DNA of 64,000 bases from Lachnoclostridium sp. An169 (GTDB lineage Bacteria; Bacillota; Clostridia; Lachnospirales; Lachnospiraceae), in the NCBI RefSeq assembly GCF_002160525.1, contig NZ_NFKT01000019.1, positions 1-64,000 on the forward strand, given 5' to 3'. How positions within the stretch are numbered: position 1 is the stretch's first letter; each line of letters begins with the position of its first letter. The notes below the pieces were generated by a model. That model was given only the letters and a program-made list of their open reading frames with translations, was not told where the DNA came from and ran no database searches. Positions 45,442 to 55,256 of this stretch are shown piece after piece. Both the position numbers and the translations under genes were made by a program.

Positions 45442-45491
45442 GTGTCTTTCCTCCATTTTCTTCTTAACATATTGTCTCTAACTGAGGCTGC

Positions 45492-45537
45492 GGATGCCTG
45501 ATGCGAAATCATTCGCTTCGGTGTTAAAGCGGCATCC
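45492..45537 (-). ncRNA. Structured leader element upstream of rpsM
   Basis: In the 45442-45836 gap between rpmJ and rpsM no convincing protein frame exists. On the minus strand GGATGCC (45531-45537) pairs with GGCATCC (45492-45498), enclosing GCGAA-TGAT-TTCGC (45503-45516). It lies about 50 nt before the rpsM start. A second, imperfect hairpin (GCTCGACAC / GTGTAGAGC) lies near 45780-45810, just after rpmJ. Candidate ribosomal-protein autoregulatory leader or an inserted element; the role is inferred from position. Confidence 0.4.
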
Positions 45538-45836
45538 TACCAGGACTATCTCCCGATATCCCAGCCCAGGCATGCATGACGCACACCCTTTCCCGGCACG
45601 GATTCGAATCAAACCCGCCAATGCAAGCGCCGGGTATTATAAGCAATATACAACCGCATTTGTGACCGGAAATTCCCTCTGTAAAAAAATACGGGAAATC
45701 ATCCTTCCGCAAAATGCGCAGAACACAGACTCTGCCGGTACCTGCGGGCAGTTGCTGTGTATCCTTACTGTATATTAAACAGCTCTACACGCAGCCTTGT
45801 GTGTCGAGCCGTCAGCCGCCTAATTTAGTGCACAAA

Positions 45837-45950
45837 TCACCCCTGACGCTGTTTGTGCTTCGGATTCTCACAGATTACTCTGATACTTCCTTTTCTTTTA
45901 ATAATCTTGCATTTTTCACAAATTGGTTTTACTGATGATCTAACCTTCAT
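45837..45950 (-). CDS. rpmJ: 50S ribosomal protein bL36
   Basis: This 37-residue protein reads [20 protein letters not shown] and ends NPKHKQRQG. Zinc ligands Cys11, Cys14, Cys27 and His32 are all present, so it is the zinc-binding form. AAGGAGG precedes the ATG. It has its own promoter just upstream. Confidence 0.97.
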   Translation of the reverse strand: MKVRSSVKPICEKCKIIKRKGSIRVICENPKHKQRQG

Positions 45951-46030
45951 GTCAAATCCTCCTTCCCTGCTTTGCTCTGCCTACAAATTACCCATTTTTG
46001 AGCACACCACCCCAAAAATGACCATTTCAT

Positions 46031-46060
46031 AGTATATCACCAAGTCCAGCTCAAAGTCAA
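46031..46060 (-). promoter_or_regulatory. Internal promoter ahead of rpmJ
   Basis: TTGACT (46055-46060), 18-nt spacer and TATACT (46031-46036) with an extended TG. A CATTTTTG/CAAAAATG hairpin follows in the short leader. It would allow rpmJ-rpsM-rpsK-rpsD-rpoA-rplQ to be transcribed apart from the upstream genes. Confidence 0.75.
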
Positions 46061-46068
46061 CACTTTTT

Positions 46069-46287
46069 TTATTTATCTCTCCAGACAATTCTTCCTTTGC
46101 TCAGGTCGTACGGTGACATTTCCAGAGTCACTTTGTCTCCCGGCAGAATCTTAATGAAATTCATACGCAGCTTTCCGCTGATATGAGCCAGTACAATGTG
46201 TCCGTTTTCCAGTTCTACTTTGAACATCGCATTCGGGAGTTTCTCAACTACAACTCCTTCAATTTCGATCACGTCAGCTTTTGACAT
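46069..46287 (-). CDS. infA: Translation initiation factor IF-1
   Basis: 72 residues, S1-like OB fold: [20 protein letters not shown] and [20 protein letters not shown]. Standard size. It binds the ribosomal A site during initiation. It lies between the KOW protein gene and rpmJ. Confidence 0.97.
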   Translation of the reverse strand: MSKADVIEIEGVVVEKLPNAMFKVELENGHIVLAHISGKLRMNFIKILPGDKVTLEMSPYDLSKGRIVWRDK

Positions 46288-46365
46288 CTTTCAAATCCTC
46301 CTGAATCTCAGGGACTATGCCCTGTCACAAACTTTCTGTTTCAGCCGCATGTCAACTGCTGCGGC

Positions 46366-46608
46366 TTACCCCTTTTTGATATAATCCCTGATCACCTTTC
46401 TCAGTGCCGCATCGTCTGTCAGGCAGTCTGCCTGAACAGAACAGATCGGCTGAAGGTGTTTTCTGTTCTTACGCTTCATGCGGGCAAGAGGCCGAAGCCC
46501 CCCGTCCGCCACATATACATATTCATTTTTGACATCAATTATGACATATATACAGTCCTTGTCGTGCCCTGCTTTTGATTTCGCAAGCATTCCCGGTTTC
46601 AGATCCAT
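46366..46608 (-). CDS. KOW-domain RNA-binding protein (L14e-like)
   Basis: 80 residues with an N-terminal KOW/SH3-like fold (LKPGMLAKSKAGHDKDCIYV) and a basic centre (RMKRKNRKHLQPI). Small KOW proteins of this kind sit between adk/map and infA in many Clostridia and are annotated as L14e/L6e/L27e-like. The function is unproven; ribosome or RNA association is likely. The map gene that often precedes it is absent here, and it begins 7 nt after adk. Confidence 0.85.
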   Translation of the reverse strand: MDLKPGMLAKSKAGHDKDCIYVIIDVKNEYVYVADGGLRPLARMKRKNRKHLQPICSVQADCLTDDAALRKVIRDYIKKG

Positions 46609-46614
46609 AAGATA

Positions 46615-47259
46615 TTACTCTCCCAGGATCTTGACGATGGCCGCGAACACATCGTCAATGTCAACCGTACCGTCTACCTCTCTGAGGATCCCTTCCTGTG
46701 TATAGTAGTCGATCAGCGGCTGTGTCTGCTCATGATAAACGCCAAGTCTTTTCTGAACCGTCTCCGGCTTGTCATCATCCCTGAGGATCAGGCTGCCGCC
46801 GCATTTGTCACAGATGCCTTCTTTTTCCGTTGGAGCATATACAATATGATAGGTTGCTCCACAGTCAACGCAGGCTCTTCTTCCTGACATACGATTTACA
46901 ATGTTTTCATCCGGCACTTCGACGTTGATAGCATAATCAACCTTCTGTCCCATCTCGGAAAGCGCCTTGTCCAGAGCCTCTGCCTGTGGAATCGTGCGCG
47001 GGAAGCCATCGAGAACGTATCCGTTTGCACAGTCATCCTGATTCACTCTGTCAACAACAAGGTCAACGACCAGCTCATCCGGCACGAGAAGTCCCTGGTC
47101 CATGTATGTCTTTGCCTTTTTCCCGAGCTCTGTACCGTTTTTGATATTTGCCCGGAAAATGTCCCCTGTGGAAATATGCGGAATCGCATACTTTTCTGCA
47201 ATCTTTTTCGCCTGTGTACCTTTTCCTGCTCCCGGTGCTCCCAACATAATAATCTTCAT
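46615..47259 (-). CDS. adk: Adenylate kinase
   Basis: 214 residues. P-loop [16 protein letters not shown], the AMP-binding region [25 protein letters not shown] and the LID domain with zinc-type Cys pairs (CVDCGATYH and CDKCGG). Interconverts ATP + AMP and 2 ADP. GGAGG precedes the ATG at 47259. Standard location after secY. Confidence 0.97.
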   Translation of the reverse strand: MKIIMLGAPGAGKGTQAKKIAEKYAIPHISTGDIFRANIKNGTELGKKAKTYMDQGLLVPDELVVDLVVDRVNQDDCANGYVLDGFPRTIPQAEALDKALSEMGQKVDYAINVEVPDENIVNRMSGRRACVDCGATYHIVYAPTEKEGICDKCGGSLILRDDDKPETVQKRLGVYHEQTQPLIDYYTQEGILREVDGTVDIDDVFAAIVKILGE

Positions 47260-47320
47260 AATTCTATCCTCCATTCCTGTTTATTGTACGTTTTTTTCAG
47301 AAACACATTTAACCCGCTGC

Positions 47321-47346
47321 GTTTTATCCCATAAACGGGATAAAAC
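47321..47346 (-). repeat. Perfect hairpin between secY and adk
   Basis: GTTTTATCCC and GGGATAAAAC form a 10-bp stem with a 6-nt loop in the 107-nt secY-adk gap. No T-run follows on the transcribed strand. Perhaps an RNA-processing or stability element. Confidence 0.45.
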
Positions 47347-47366
47347 AGGGCGAGCTAAATAAGATC

Positions 47367-48719
47367 TTAATATCCGAGGAAACTGTTTTTCATGTTGCTT
47401 CCTTTATTGTTCAAAAATCCTGTGTAGTTTCTCACAAGCATCTGCGACTCAATCTTCTTGATCGTCTCAAGAACAACACCGACGATAATGATCAGTGAAG
47501 TTCCTCCAAAGGAAACGTTCGCTCCGAACACTCCGTTGAAGAAATAGGGGATCACCTGTACGATGATCAGACCGCATGCGCCGATAAAGATGATGTAGTT
47601 CAAAATCTTCTGAAGATACTCAACCGTCGGTTTTCCGGGACGGATACCCGGGATAAATCCGCCGCTCTTCTTCATGTTGTTGGCTATCTCAATCGGATTA
47701 AAGGTAATAGATGTGTAGAAATACGCGAAAAATACAGTAAGTATTATATACACAACCAAACCGATCGAGTAAATCGGATGCTGCGGATCACACCAGTTAT
47801 TGGAGTTCAGACCTGCAAGGATCTGGCTTCCGATTCCTGTTCCGTTTCCGGCACCCACAAAACTTGCGATAACAATCGGTGTCTGCATAAGAGACGAGGA
47901 GAAGATAACAGGAATAACTCCGGCGGTATTAACACGGAGGGGAATATGTGTAGACTGTCCGCCGTACATTTTTCTTCCCTGTACCTTCTTGGAATACTGT
48001 ACCGCAATTCTTCTTTCCCCGCTCTGAAGAATTACAACAAAAACAACCACAACAAGAAGGATGACTAGAATAACCAGTACTGCAAGACCACCCTTCGCCA
48101 GTGACTTTCCGCTCACGAACTGCTCGTAAAGACGCACAAAATCCTGCGGCACACGAGAAAGGATATTGATAAGAAGTACGATAGAGATACCGTTTCCGAC
48201 ACCCTTCTCCGTAATCCGCTCACCGATCCACATAAGGAATGCACTTCCTGCAGTCAGTGTACAAACAACGATCGCGCAGTTAACAAAATTATACTCCTCC
48301 AGGAGTCCCTGACGTCCGAATCCGACCGACATTGCAATGGATTCAATCAGCGCAAGCGCAACAGTCACATATCTTGTGATTGCCGCAATCTTCTTTCTGC
48401 CGTCCTCGCCTTCCTTCTGCATCTCCTCAAGCTTCGGTATTGCAATAGTGAGGAGCTGCATAATGATCGACGATGTAATGTACGGTGTGATACTCAGGGC
48501 GAAAATGGAAAAGTTCGTAAAGGAACCGCCGGTGAACGCTTCAAAAAAATTGAATACGTCACCGGTCTGGCTTTCAAAGAACTCCTGAATGAAGGAAGGA
48601 TCAACGCCCGGTGTGGGCAGCTGTGATCCAAGTCTCACAACGACAAGCATTGCCAGCGTATAAAGAATTCTTTTTCTGATATCCTCAATCTGGAATGCTC
48701 TACGTACTGTCTTCAGCAT
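47367..48719 (-). CDS. secY: Preprotein translocase subunit SecY
   Basis: 450 residues with ten transmembrane helices. Begins [20 protein letters not shown], has plug-region and pore motifs (LGIGPYI-like stretch reads IFALSITPYITSSIIMQLLT) and the cytoplasmic loop GERRIAVQYSKK. Forms the Sec channel used by the lipoproteins, pilins and amylase in this window. Its start overlaps the rplO stop (TAATG). Confidence 0.97.
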   Translation of the reverse strand: MLKTVRRAFQIEDIRKRILYTLAMLVVVRLGSQLPTPGVDPSFIQEFFESQTGDVFNFFEAFTGGSFTNFSIFALSITPYITSSIIMQLLTIAIPKLEEMQKEGEDGRKKIAAITRYVTVALALIESIAMSVGFGRQGLLEEYNFVNCAIVVCTLTAGSAFLMWIGERITEKGVGNGISIVLLINILSRVPQDFVRLYEQFVSGKSLAKGGLAVLVILVILLVVVVFVVILQSGERRIAVQYSKKVQGRKMYGGQSTHIPLRVNTAGVIPVIFSSSLMQTPIVIASFVGAGNGTGIGSQILAGLNSNNWCDPQHPIYSIGLVVYIILTVFFAYFYTSITFNPIEIANNMKKSGGFIPGIRPGKPTVEYLQKILNYIIFIGACGLIIVQVIPYFFNGVFGANVSFGGTSLIIIVGVVLETIKKIESQMLVRNYTGFLNNKGSNMKNSFLGY

Positions 48720-49159
48720 TAGATCACCTCTGCTTTTCCACCAAGTGCTTCAATCTTCTCAGCAGCCTTTGCACTGAATGCATTTGCCTGAACTGTAAGC
48801 TTCTTAGTTAACTCTCCATTTCCAAGAATTTTTACTCCATCTCTCGGGTTCTTCACGATCCCGTTCTCGATCAGTGTTTCAACGGATACTGTAGCTCCGT
48901 CTTCGAATACTTCGAGAGCGCTCAGGTTAATTCCAACGATATGCTTGGAATTTCTGCATGTAAAGCCTCTCTTCGGTATTCTTCTGTACAAAGGCATCTG
49001 ACCGCCTTCGAATCCCGGTCTTGTCGCACCGGAACGGGCCTTCTGTCCCTTATGTCCCTTACCGGCTGTCTTGCCGTTTCCGGAACCGTGTCCACGGCCT
49101 CTTCTGAAATTATCACTCTGTCTTGAACCGTCTGCCGGTCTTAAGTTTGATAAGTCCAT
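48719..49159 (-). CDS. rplO: 50S ribosomal protein uL15
   Basis: 146 residues with the Gly-rich N-terminal extension [20 protein letters not shown] and [17 protein letters not shown]. Late-assembly large-subunit protein. Translationally coupled to secY by a one-base overlap. Confidence 0.97.
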   Translation of the reverse strand: MDLSNLRPADGSRQSDNFRRGRGHGSGNGKTAGKGHKGQKARSGATRPGFEGGQMPLYRRIPKRGFTCRNSKHIVGINLSALEVFEDGATVSVETLIENGIVKNPRDGVKILGNGELTKKLTVQANAFSAKAAEKIEALGGKAEVI

Positions 49160-49180
49160 GACGTTACCTCCTTATCTTTT

Positions 49181-49363
49181 TTATGCCTCTTCTTCAACCT
49201 TCACTAAATGTCTAACCTGCTGTACCATACCTCTGGTAGCTGCATTATCCGGCAATACAACTGTTTTGTTGAGCTTCTTAAGGCCAAGAGCCTCAACTGT
49301 TTTCTTATGCTTTGGTATAGCACCGATTGTAGACTTTACTAACGTAACTTTTAAATTTGCCAT
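49181..49363 (-). CDS. rpmD: 50S ribosomal protein uL30
   Basis: 60 residues: [20 protein letters not shown] and ending [15 protein letters not shown]. Typical compact bacterial uL30 between rpsE and rplO. Confidence 0.97.
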   Translation of the reverse strand: MANLKVTLVKSTIGAIPKHKKTVEALGLKKLNKTVVLPDNAATRGMVQQVRHLVKVEEEA

Positions 49364-49377
49364 TTGAATTTACCTCC

Positions 49378-49887
49378 TTAGCCTACGATCTCCTCAATTG
49401 ATTTGCCGCGAAGTCTTGCAACATCTTCCGGAGACTTAACGTCTTTGAGTCCTTCGATTGTAGCAAGAACAACATTCTGCTTATTGTTGGATCCAAGTGA
49501 TTTTGTACGGATGTTCTTGATTCCCGCCATCTCGATTACGGCACGTGCCGGACCTCCGGCGATAACACCAGTACCATCCGGAGCTGTCTTAAGGAGTACG
49601 GATGCGCTTCCGAATTTTCCGGTTACATCATGAGTAATACTGTCGTTTTCGTTCAGTGTTACCTTGATCATTTTCTTCATCGCATCTTCTTTTCCTTTAC
49701 GGATTGCCTCCGGAATTTCAGCAGCTTTTCCCAAACCTGCACCAACATGGCCTTTTCCATCGCCGACAACAACTAAAGCTGTAAATCTGAAGTTACGACC
49801 ACCTTTAACAACTTTGGTAACACGTTTGATTGATACCACTTTTTCTAATAATTCCATCTGACTAGCATCAATACGTTCCTGTCTCAT
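49378..49887 (-). CDS. rpsE: 30S ribosomal protein uS5
   Basis: 169 residues. Double-stranded-RNA-binding-type N-domain ([26 protein letters not shown]) and C-terminal domain ([19 protein letters not shown]). Mutations in the loop around GGRNF classically affect spectinomycin response and fidelity. Start preceded by GGAAGGGAG. Confidence 0.97.
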   Translation of the reverse strand: MRQERIDASQMELLEKVVSIKRVTKVVKGGRNFRFTALVVVGDGKGHVGAGLGKAAEIPEAIRKGKEDAMKKMIKVTLNENDSITHDVTGKFGSASVLLKTAPDGTGVIAGGPARAVIEMAGIKNIRTKSLGSNNKQNVVLATIEGLKDVKSPEDVARLRGKSIEEIVG

Positions 49888-49902
49888 CTGTGTTCTCCCT
49901 TC

Positions 49903-50271
49903 CTAGAAATTCAGCCCGGCTTCTCTTGCTGCGTCTGCCAGTGCCTTGATTTTTCCCTGATATATAAAGCCGCCTCTGTCAAAGACAACCTCAGTGATAC
50001 CTTTTTCTTTCGCTCTCTCAGCGATCACTTTTCCAAGATATGCTGCTGCTTCAACGTTGTTGGTCTTCTCAAGTTCTGCTTTCACGTCTTTCTGAAGAGT
50101 GGAAGCGGAAACGAGAGTATTTCCAACAGTGTCGTCGATAATCTGAGCATACATATGATTATTGCTTCTGAACACAGCTAAACGCGGTCTCTCAGCTGTA
50201 CCGCTGAAACGGTTGCGTAATTTCATGTGTTTTTTTCTACGAATTTCGCTTCTTGATTTCTTACTAACCAT
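49903..50271 (-). CDS. rplR: 50S ribosomal protein uL18
   Basis: 122 residues; binds 5S rRNA. Conserved [37 protein letters not shown] and C-terminal [13 protein letters not shown]. The ATG at 50271 (MVSKKSR) is preferred to a GTG six bases upstream because AAGGAG is 9 nt before the ATG and only 3 nt before the GTG. Confidence 0.97.
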   Translation of the reverse strand: MVSKKSRSEIRRKKHMKLRNRFSGTAERPRLAVFRSNNHMYAQIIDDTVGNTLVSASTLQKDVKAELEKTNNVEAAAYLGKVIAERAKEKGITEVVFDRGGFIYQGKIKALADAAREAGLNF

Positions 50272-50288
50272 TTTCACACTCTCCTTAT

Positions 50289-50831
50289 TTATTTCTTACC
50301 AGTCTTACCAACTTTACGTCTGATTGTCTCATCAGCATACTTGATACCTTTGCCCTTATATGGCTCCGGTCTTCTCTTGTCTCTGATTTCAGCCGCATAC
50401 TGTCCGACTTTCTCTTTATCGATACCTTTAACCGTGATCTTGTTCTGTCCATCCAGAACTGTCTCAAGGCCTTCCGGATCGATCATTTCAACTGGATGAG
50501 AGTATCCAAGGTTCAGTGTCAGCTTATTTCCTGATTTGGCTGCTCTGTAACCTACACCGTTTACTTCAAGAACTTTCTCATATCCCTGGCTGACACCGAT
50601 CACCATGTTGTTGATCAGAGTTCTTGTCAGACCGTGAAGAGATTTCATTTTCTTTAAGTCGTTCGGTCTTGATACGATTACTTCTTCGCCTTCAACTTTG
50701 ATTTCCATTTCTGTCGGAAGCTCTTTTACAAGAGTTCCCTTCGGACCTTTTACAGTCACTACATTGTGTTCTGCAACTTCTACAGTTACTCCTGCAGGAA
50801 TTGCTACGGGCAGTCTTCCTATACGTGACAT
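50289..50831 (-). CDS. rplF: 50S ribosomal protein uL6
   Basis: 180 residues: [20 protein letters not shown] and C-terminal [20 protein letters not shown]. Two repeated alpha/beta domains, located near the sarcin-ricin loop. The 209-nt gap to rpsH upstream contains the intergenic repeat. Confidence 0.97.
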   Translation of the reverse strand: MSRIGRLPVAIPAGVTVEVAEHNVVTVKGPKGTLVKELPTEMEIKVEGEEVIVSRPNDLKKMKSLHGLTRTLINNMVIGVSQGYEKVLEVNGVGYRAAKSGNKLTLNLGYSHPVEMIDPEGLETVLDGQNKITVKGIDKEKVGQYAAEIRDKRRPEPYKGKGIKYADETIRRKVGKTGKK

Positions 50832-50925
50832 ACTCGTTATCCTCCTTAACTTAGATTTTCGGAGAAGCTGCGGTGGCTCCTCTGTTTTCAGTTACTTTAT
50901 AGAGCTTTGATGGCTCCGGTACACG

Positions 50926-51042
50926 TCCGTGCGCCTAAGCTCACCTTTCGCCTCCGGCTCGGGTTCGCTAACGCTTGGGACGGGCTTTCTCACTAAGTTC
51001 ATCCTTCGCCTTTGGCTCGGATTCACTAAGTGATCAATGCCT
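50926..51042 (-). repeat. Intergenic repeat copy A, after rpsH
   Basis: It begins at the rpsH stop (minus strand TAGGCATTGATCACTT) and includes a 55-nt core (50926-50980) matching copy B at 56193-56248 with one substitution and one base inserted in B. A degenerate second half (50991-51037) looks like a partial internal duplication (ACTTAGTGA..., CTTTGGCTCGGATTC on the plus strand). GC-rich, hairpin-forming and with no protein frame. Confidence 0.8.
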
Positions 51043-51442
51043 ACCAAACGAAGCAGAGTACTTCTCCGCCTACGCCGAGTTTTCTTGCTTCTTTGTCTGT
51101 GATTACACCTTTGTTTGTAGAGATGATGGCTGTTCCCAGTCCTCCGAGAACCTTCGGAATATCCTCTGTGCCAGCGTATACACGCAGACCCGGTTTGGAG
51201 ATTCTCTTCAGTCCGGAGATGACTTTCTCATTCTTGTCAGCGCCGTATTTCAGCGTGATGTGAATTGTCTGGAAGTGTCCGTCTTCTACAAGGTCATATT
51301 TTGCAATATATCCCTCATCCAGCAGGATGTTTGCGATAGCAATTTTCATCTTGGATGCAGGTACATCTACTGTATCATGTTTTGCAGTATTCGCATTACG
51401 AATTCTTGTAAGCATATCTGCAATCGGATCGCTCATAGTCAT
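51041..51442 (-). CDS. rpsH: 30S ribosomal protein uS8
   Basis: 133 residues: [20 protein letters not shown] through [16 protein letters not shown]. Primary 16S-binding protein and, in many bacteria, repressor of the spc operon. AGGAGG precedes the ATG. The 3' end runs directly into intergenic repeat copy A. Confidence 0.97.
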   Translation of the reverse strand: MTMSDPIADMLTRIRNANTAKHDTVDVPASKMKIAIANILLDEGYIAKYDLVEDGHFQTIHITLKYGADKNEKVISGLKRISKPGLRVYAGTEDIPKVLGGLGTAIISTNKGVITDKEARKLGVGGEVLCFVW

Positions 51443-51457
51443 TGATAGTTTTCCTCC

Positions 51458-51643
51458 TTACCAACTTGCTTTCTTAACACCCGGGATCTGTCCTTTATAT
51501 GCCAATTCACGGAAGCAGATACGGCAGATTCCATATTTTCTCAGATACGCATGCGGACGTCCGCAAATTCTGCAGCGGCTGTATTCTCTTGTGGAGAATT
51601 TCGGTTTGCGCTGCTGTTTGATCTTCATTGATGTCTTTGCCAT
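51458..51643 (-). CDS. rpsN: 30S ribosomal protein uS14, zinc-binding type Z
   Basis: 61 residues: [20 protein letters not shown], then two CxxC zinc pairs (CRICGRP and CRICFREL). The short zinc form is typical for Firmicutes. In the expected slot between rplE and rpsH. Confidence 0.97.
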   Translation of the reverse strand: MAKTSMKIKQQRKPKFSTREYSRCRICGRPHAYLRKYGICRICFRELAYKGQIPGVKKASW

Positions 51644-51656
51644 GAATTTCCCTCCT

Positions 51657-52196
51657 TTACTTAGCGAATGGCATGTTGAACAGTCTTAATAACTCACGCG
51701 CTTCCTCGTCAGTCTTTGCTGTTGTAACAAAGATTACATCCATACCTCTTACCTTGTCGATCTTGTCGTACTCGATCTCAGGGAAAATCAGCTGCTCTTT
51801 GATTCCGAGTGCGTAGTTTCCTCTTCCGTCAAAAGCGTTCGGATTTACGCCTCTGAAGTCACGCACACGCGGAAGGGCAAGGTTGATCAGACGGTCAGCG
51901 AACTCATACATTCTCTCGCCTCTAAGTGTAACCTTGCATCCGATCGGCATTCCTTCTCTGATCTTGAAGTTAGCCACAGAGTTCTTTGCTCTTGTGACAA
52001 CTGCTTTCTGACCGGAGATCTTCTCCATATCAGCAATCGCAGACTCCAATACCTTTGCATTGTCTTTTGCCTCGCCGACACCCATGTTGATCACGATCTT
52101 GTCGAGCTTCGGCACTTCCATAATGTTCTTATATCCAAATTTTTTGATCATTGCGTCAATGATCTCATTCTGATACTGATCTTTCAGTCTACTCAA
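51657..52196 (-). CDS. rplE: 50S ribosomal protein uL5
   Basis: 179 residues: [40 protein letters not shown] and [20 protein letters not shown]. Binds 5S rRNA and contacts the P-site tRNA. Confidence 0.97.
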   Translation of the reverse strand: MSRLKDQYQNEIIDAMIKKFGYKNIMEVPKLDKIVINMGVGEAKDNAKVLESAIADMEKISGQKAVVTRAKNSVANFKIREGMPIGCKVTLRGERMYEFADRLINLALPRVRDFRGVNPNAFDGRGNYALGIKEQLIFPEIEYDKIDKVRGMDVIFVTTAKTDEEARELLRLFNMPFAK

Positions 52197-52219
52197 AGTC
52201 CTGGACCTCCTTCCTCGAA

Positions 52220-52531
52220 TTAATCAATCACTTCGCCGGTTTTCTTGGCAATGCGGACTTTCTTGTCCCCGTCCATCTTGAAGCCGACTCTCGTTGCCTG
52301 TCCTTTGTGTACATACATAACATTGGATGCATCGATGTAGCCTTCCTGGTGAACGATACCGCCATTCTGGTTAGCAGCACTCGGTTTCGTGTGCTTTGTC
52401 AGCATATTTACGCCCTCAACCAGGACTTTACCGTCTTTTTTATTTACAGCAATAACTTTGCCTTCTTTGTCTTTGTCTTTTCCGGCGATAACCTTAACAG
52501 TGTCGCCCTTTTTAATTTTCATAGTTGACAT
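52220..52531 (-). CDS. rplX: 50S ribosomal protein uL24
   Basis: 103 residues with the KOW motif ([25 protein letters not shown]). Assembly-initiating protein near the exit tunnel. GGGAGG sits 9 nt before the first ATG of MSTMKIKK, favouring that start. Confidence 0.97.
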   Translation of the reverse strand: MSTMKIKKGDTVKVIAGKDKDKEGKVIAVNKKDGKVLVEGVNMLTKHTKPSAANQNGGIVHQEGYIDASNVMYVHKGQATRVGFKMDGDKKVRIAKKTGEVID

Positions 52532-52545
52532 CTTTAGGCACCTCC

Positions 52546-52914
52546 CTACAGTACTTCCGGAGCCAGGGAAACAATCTTCATGAAATGTTTCTCTCTGAGC
52601 TCGCGGGCTACTGGTCCAAAAATACGTGTTCCACGCGGATTCAAATCATCTCTTATAATAACAGCAGCATTTTCATCGAATCTGATATAGGAACCGTCTT
52701 TACGACGTGCGCCCCTTACAGAACGGACAACTACAGCCTTAACAACATCACCTTTTTTAACAACGCCGCCTGGTGTTGCATCTTTAACACTGGCAACGAT
52801 CACATCACCGATGCTTGCATATCTTCTTGTTGAGCCGCCAAGCACACGGATGCAGAGTAACTCTTTCGCACCTGTATTGTCTGCTACTTTCAGTCTGCTT
52901 TCTTGCTGTATCAT
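52546..52914 (-). CDS. rplN: 50S ribosomal protein uL14
   Basis: 122 residues: [27 protein letters not shown] and [20 protein letters not shown]. Subunit-interface protein, exact standard length. Confidence 0.98.
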   Translation of the reverse strand: MIQQESRLKVADNTGAKELLCIRVLGGSTRRYASIGDVIVASVKDATPGGVVKKGDVVKAVVVRSVRGARRKDGSYIRFDENAAVIIRDDLNPRGTRIFGPVARELREKHFMKIVSLAPEVL

Positions 52915-52937
52915 GCAGGTAAACCTCCTTCAGAATA

Positions 52938-53195
52938 TTATTTTGCTTTCTCCATGATTTCCACAAGTCTCCATCTCTTGTCCTTGGACAGCGGCCTTGT
53001 TTCCATAACTTTTACTGTATCTCCAACTTTGCACTCATTGTTTTCATCGTGAGCTTTCAGTTTGTACGTTCTCTTTACGATCTTCTTGTAAAGCGGATGT
53101 TTTACGTGGTCCTCAACGGCAACAACGATTGTTTTGTCCATCTTGTCGCTGACAACCTTACCCGTACGGGTTTTTCTCAGATTTCTCTCTTCCAC
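52938..53195 (-). CDS. rpsQ: 30S ribosomal protein uS17
   Basis: 85 residues: [20 protein letters not shown] and [18 protein letters not shown], an OB-fold 16S-binding protein. The start is a GTG with AAGGAG 7 nt upstream. Confidence 0.97.
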   Translation of the reverse strand: MEERNLRKTRTGKVVSDKMDKTIVVAVEDHVKHPLYKKIVKRTYKLKAHDENNECKVGDTVKVMETRPLSKDKRWRLVEIMEKAK

Positions 53196-53239
53196 GGTGT
53201 TTCTCCTTTCAATTAATATAACAAGGAAGGGCTTTCAGC

Positions 53240-53440
53240 CTACCGTCCTGCCTCTGTGATCAGAGTCTGGATACGTGCGATATTCTTTCTTACTTCCTTG
53301 ATCCTGCTTGTATTATCCAGTTGGTTTGTCGCATTCTGGAATCTCAGGTTGAAGAGCTCCTTTTTAGCAGCTACTAATTCTTCATTTAATTCTTCTACGG
53401 ATTTTCCTCTTAAATCTTTTACAAATGTATTAATTTTCAC
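53240..53440 (-). CDS. rpmC: 50S ribosomal protein uL29
   Basis: 66 residues, helical: [20 protein letters not shown] and [19 protein letters not shown]. The start is GTG at 53440, with AAGGCGG 8 nt upstream; a GTG nine bases earlier lies inside that site. The start lies inside the 3' end of rplP (11-nt overlap), giving coupling. Confidence 0.95.
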   Translation of the reverse strand: MKINTFVKDLRGKSVEELNEELVAAKKELFNLRFQNATNQLDNTSRIKEVRKNIARIQTLITEAGR

Positions 53441-53867
53441 TGTTATCACCGCCTTCTAAGTCTGCGCGAGAAACAATTTTGCATTTGCAAGGTAACTTAT
53501 GCATTGCAAGTCGAAGTGCCTCTCTAGCTGTTTCCTCTGGTACTCCTGCAATCTCAAACATTACACGGCCCGGTTTTACTACTGCTGCCCAGTACTCAAC
53601 AGTACCTTTTCCGCTACCCATACGGGTCTCAGCCGGCTTTGCCGTGATCGGTTTGTCCGGGAAGATCTTGATCCATACTTTACCGCCACGTTTGATGTAA
53701 CGTGTCATGGCAACACGGGCTGCCTCGATCTGGTTGGAACGGATCCAGCACGGCTCTGTTGCTACGATACCGTACTCACCATATGCGATCGTGTTACCTC
53801 TGAGAGCTTTACCTTTCATGGTACCACGGAACTGTTTACGACGTTTTACTCTTTTTGGCATTAACAT
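53430..53867 (-). CDS. rplP: 50S ribosomal protein uL16
   Basis: 145 residues: [20 protein letters not shown], the loop [20 protein letters not shown] and [19 protein letters not shown]. Needed for A-site tRNA positioning. Its start overlaps the rpsC stop (TAATG). Confidence 0.97.
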   Translation of the reverse strand: MLMPKRVKRRKQFRGTMKGKALRGNTIAYGEYGIVATEPCWIRSNQIEAARVAMTRYIKRGGKVWIKIFPDKPITAKPAETRMGSGKGTVEYWAAVVKPGRVMFEIAGVPEETAREALRLAMHKLPCKCKIVSRADLEGGDNSEN

Positions 53868-54523
53868 TATTTATCGCTCCCTTCCTTATCTGCTTTAGTC
53901 GGAAGAACCTCGCCTTTGTAAATCCAAACCTTTACACCGACTTTTCCGTAAGTTGTGTCAGCTTCTGCGAATCCATAATCAATGTCAGCACGAAGTGTCT
54001 GCAGCGGAATTGTTCCCTCGCTGTAGAACTCTGTACGAGCCATATCTGCACCGCCGAGACGTCCGGATACGGAAGTCTTGACTCCGAGTGCGCCTGCCTT
54101 CATTGTTCTTGACATGCAGGACTTCATCGCACGTCTGAAGGAGATACGGTTCTCGAGCTGCTGAGCGATGTTCTCAGCTACGAGCTGGGCATCTTTGTCA
54201 GGTCTCTTGATCTCTTTGATGTCAACGATCAGCTTCTTGTCTGTATATTTAGCAAGTTCGCCTTTCACTTTCTCGATCTCAGAGCCGCCTTTACCGATAA
54301 CAACGCCCGGTTTAGCTGTATAAATAATGATCTTTACGCGGTCAGATGCTCTTTCGATCTCGATTCTTGAAACACCTGCGCTGTATAATCTCTTCTTAAG
54401 AAATGTTCTGATCTCGTGGTCTTCAACGAGGTTGTCAGCGAAATCTTTCTCTGCGTACCACTTGGAATCCCAGTCTTTGATAACGCCGACTCTCAAGCCA
54501 TGTGGATTTACCTTCTGTCCCAT
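53867..54523 (-). CDS. rpsC: 30S ribosomal protein uS3
   Basis: 218 residues: [22 protein letters not shown] domain around [20 protein letters not shown], and C-terminal domain ending [20 protein letters not shown]. Part of the mRNA entry channel. Confidence 0.98.
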   Translation of the reverse strand: MGQKVNPHGLRVGVIKDWDSKWYAEKDFADNLVEDHEIRTFLKKRLYSAGVSRIEIERASDRVKIIIYTAKPGVVIGKGGSEIEKVKGELAKYTDKKLIVDIKEIKRPDKDAQLVAENIAQQLENRISFRRAMKSCMSRTMKAGALGVKTSVSGRLGGADMARTEFYSEGTIPLQTLRADIDYGFAEADTTYGKVGVKVWIYKGEVLPTKADKEGSDK

Positions 54524-54532
54524 AATGCCCTC

Positions 54533-54919
54533 CTATCTTTCATTCAGCACGATTGTGATGTGGCTCATTCTCTTCTCGATCCTGTAAGCCCTGCCCTGTG
54601 CTCTCGGTCTGATTCTCTTCATTGTCGGTCCTTTGTTTGCATAGCACTCCTCGATATAGAGGTTTGCCGCGCTCATACCGTTGTTGTTCTCAGCGTTCGC
54701 GATCGCTGATTTCAGCAGTTTCTCTATCACTGTAGAAGCATATCTCGGATTGTAAGCTAAAATACCGAGTGCTGTCTGTACATCCTTTCCTCTGATGGCA
54801 TCCAGAACGTAGCATGCCTTCTGCACGGAAACCCTAGCATAGGAAATCTTAGCTGAAGGTCTTGTATCTCTCTGCTCGTTTCTTTCTCTTTTGATCTGGG
54901 ATCTATGTCCTTTTGCCAT
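54533..54919 (-). CDS. rplV: 50S ribosomal protein uL22
   Basis: 128 residues: SAKISYARVSVQKACYVLDA and the tunnel loop/C-terminus PTMKRIRPRAQGRAYRIEKR. Lines the exit tunnel, where macrolide-resistance changes occur; the loop looks normal. Confidence 0.97.
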   Translation of the reverse strand: MAKGHRSQIKRERNEQRDTRPSAKISYARVSVQKACYVLDAIRGKDVQTALGILAYNPRYASTVIEKLLKSAIANAENNNGMSAANLYIEECYANKGPTMKRIRPRAQGRAYRIEKRMSHITIVLNER

Positions 54920-54948
54920 GGAAGAACCCTCCTTTCAATCTATATAAA

Positions 54949-55230
54949 TTATCTGACTTTGGACTTCTTCTCGTCTTTTCCGTGACCTCTGTAAGTTCTT
55001 GTTGCAACGAACTCACCGAGTTTATGTCCGACCATATCCTCTGTGATATATACCGGCACATGTCTTCTTCCGTCGTGTACGGCGATCGTATGGCCTACGA
55101 ATGACGGGAAGATTGTGGAGCGGCGTGACCATGTCTTAATTACGGATTTATCACCAGAAGCATTCATAGCGTCTACTTTTTTCAGTAAGCTTTCGTCTGC
55201 AAATGGTCCTTTTTTAAGTGAGCGAGCCAT
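54949..55230 (-). CDS. rpsS: 30S ribosomal protein uS19
   Basis: 93 residues: [20 protein letters not shown] and [20 protein letters not shown]. Head protein pairing with uS13. Confidence 0.98.
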   Translation of the reverse strand: MARSLKKGPFADESLLKKVDAMNASGDKSVIKTWSRRSTIFPSFVGHTIAVHDGRRHVPVYITEDMVGHKLGEFVATRTYRGHGKDEKKSKVR

Positions 55231-55256
55231 AGGTTCTAACCTCCTTGTGAATCTAA

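Noticed and set aside
45524-45712. 62-codon minus-strand frame in the rpmJ-rpsM gap
   Set aside because: Starts with TTG, lacks a properly spaced ribosome binding site, shows no recognisable domain, and overlaps the structured leader.
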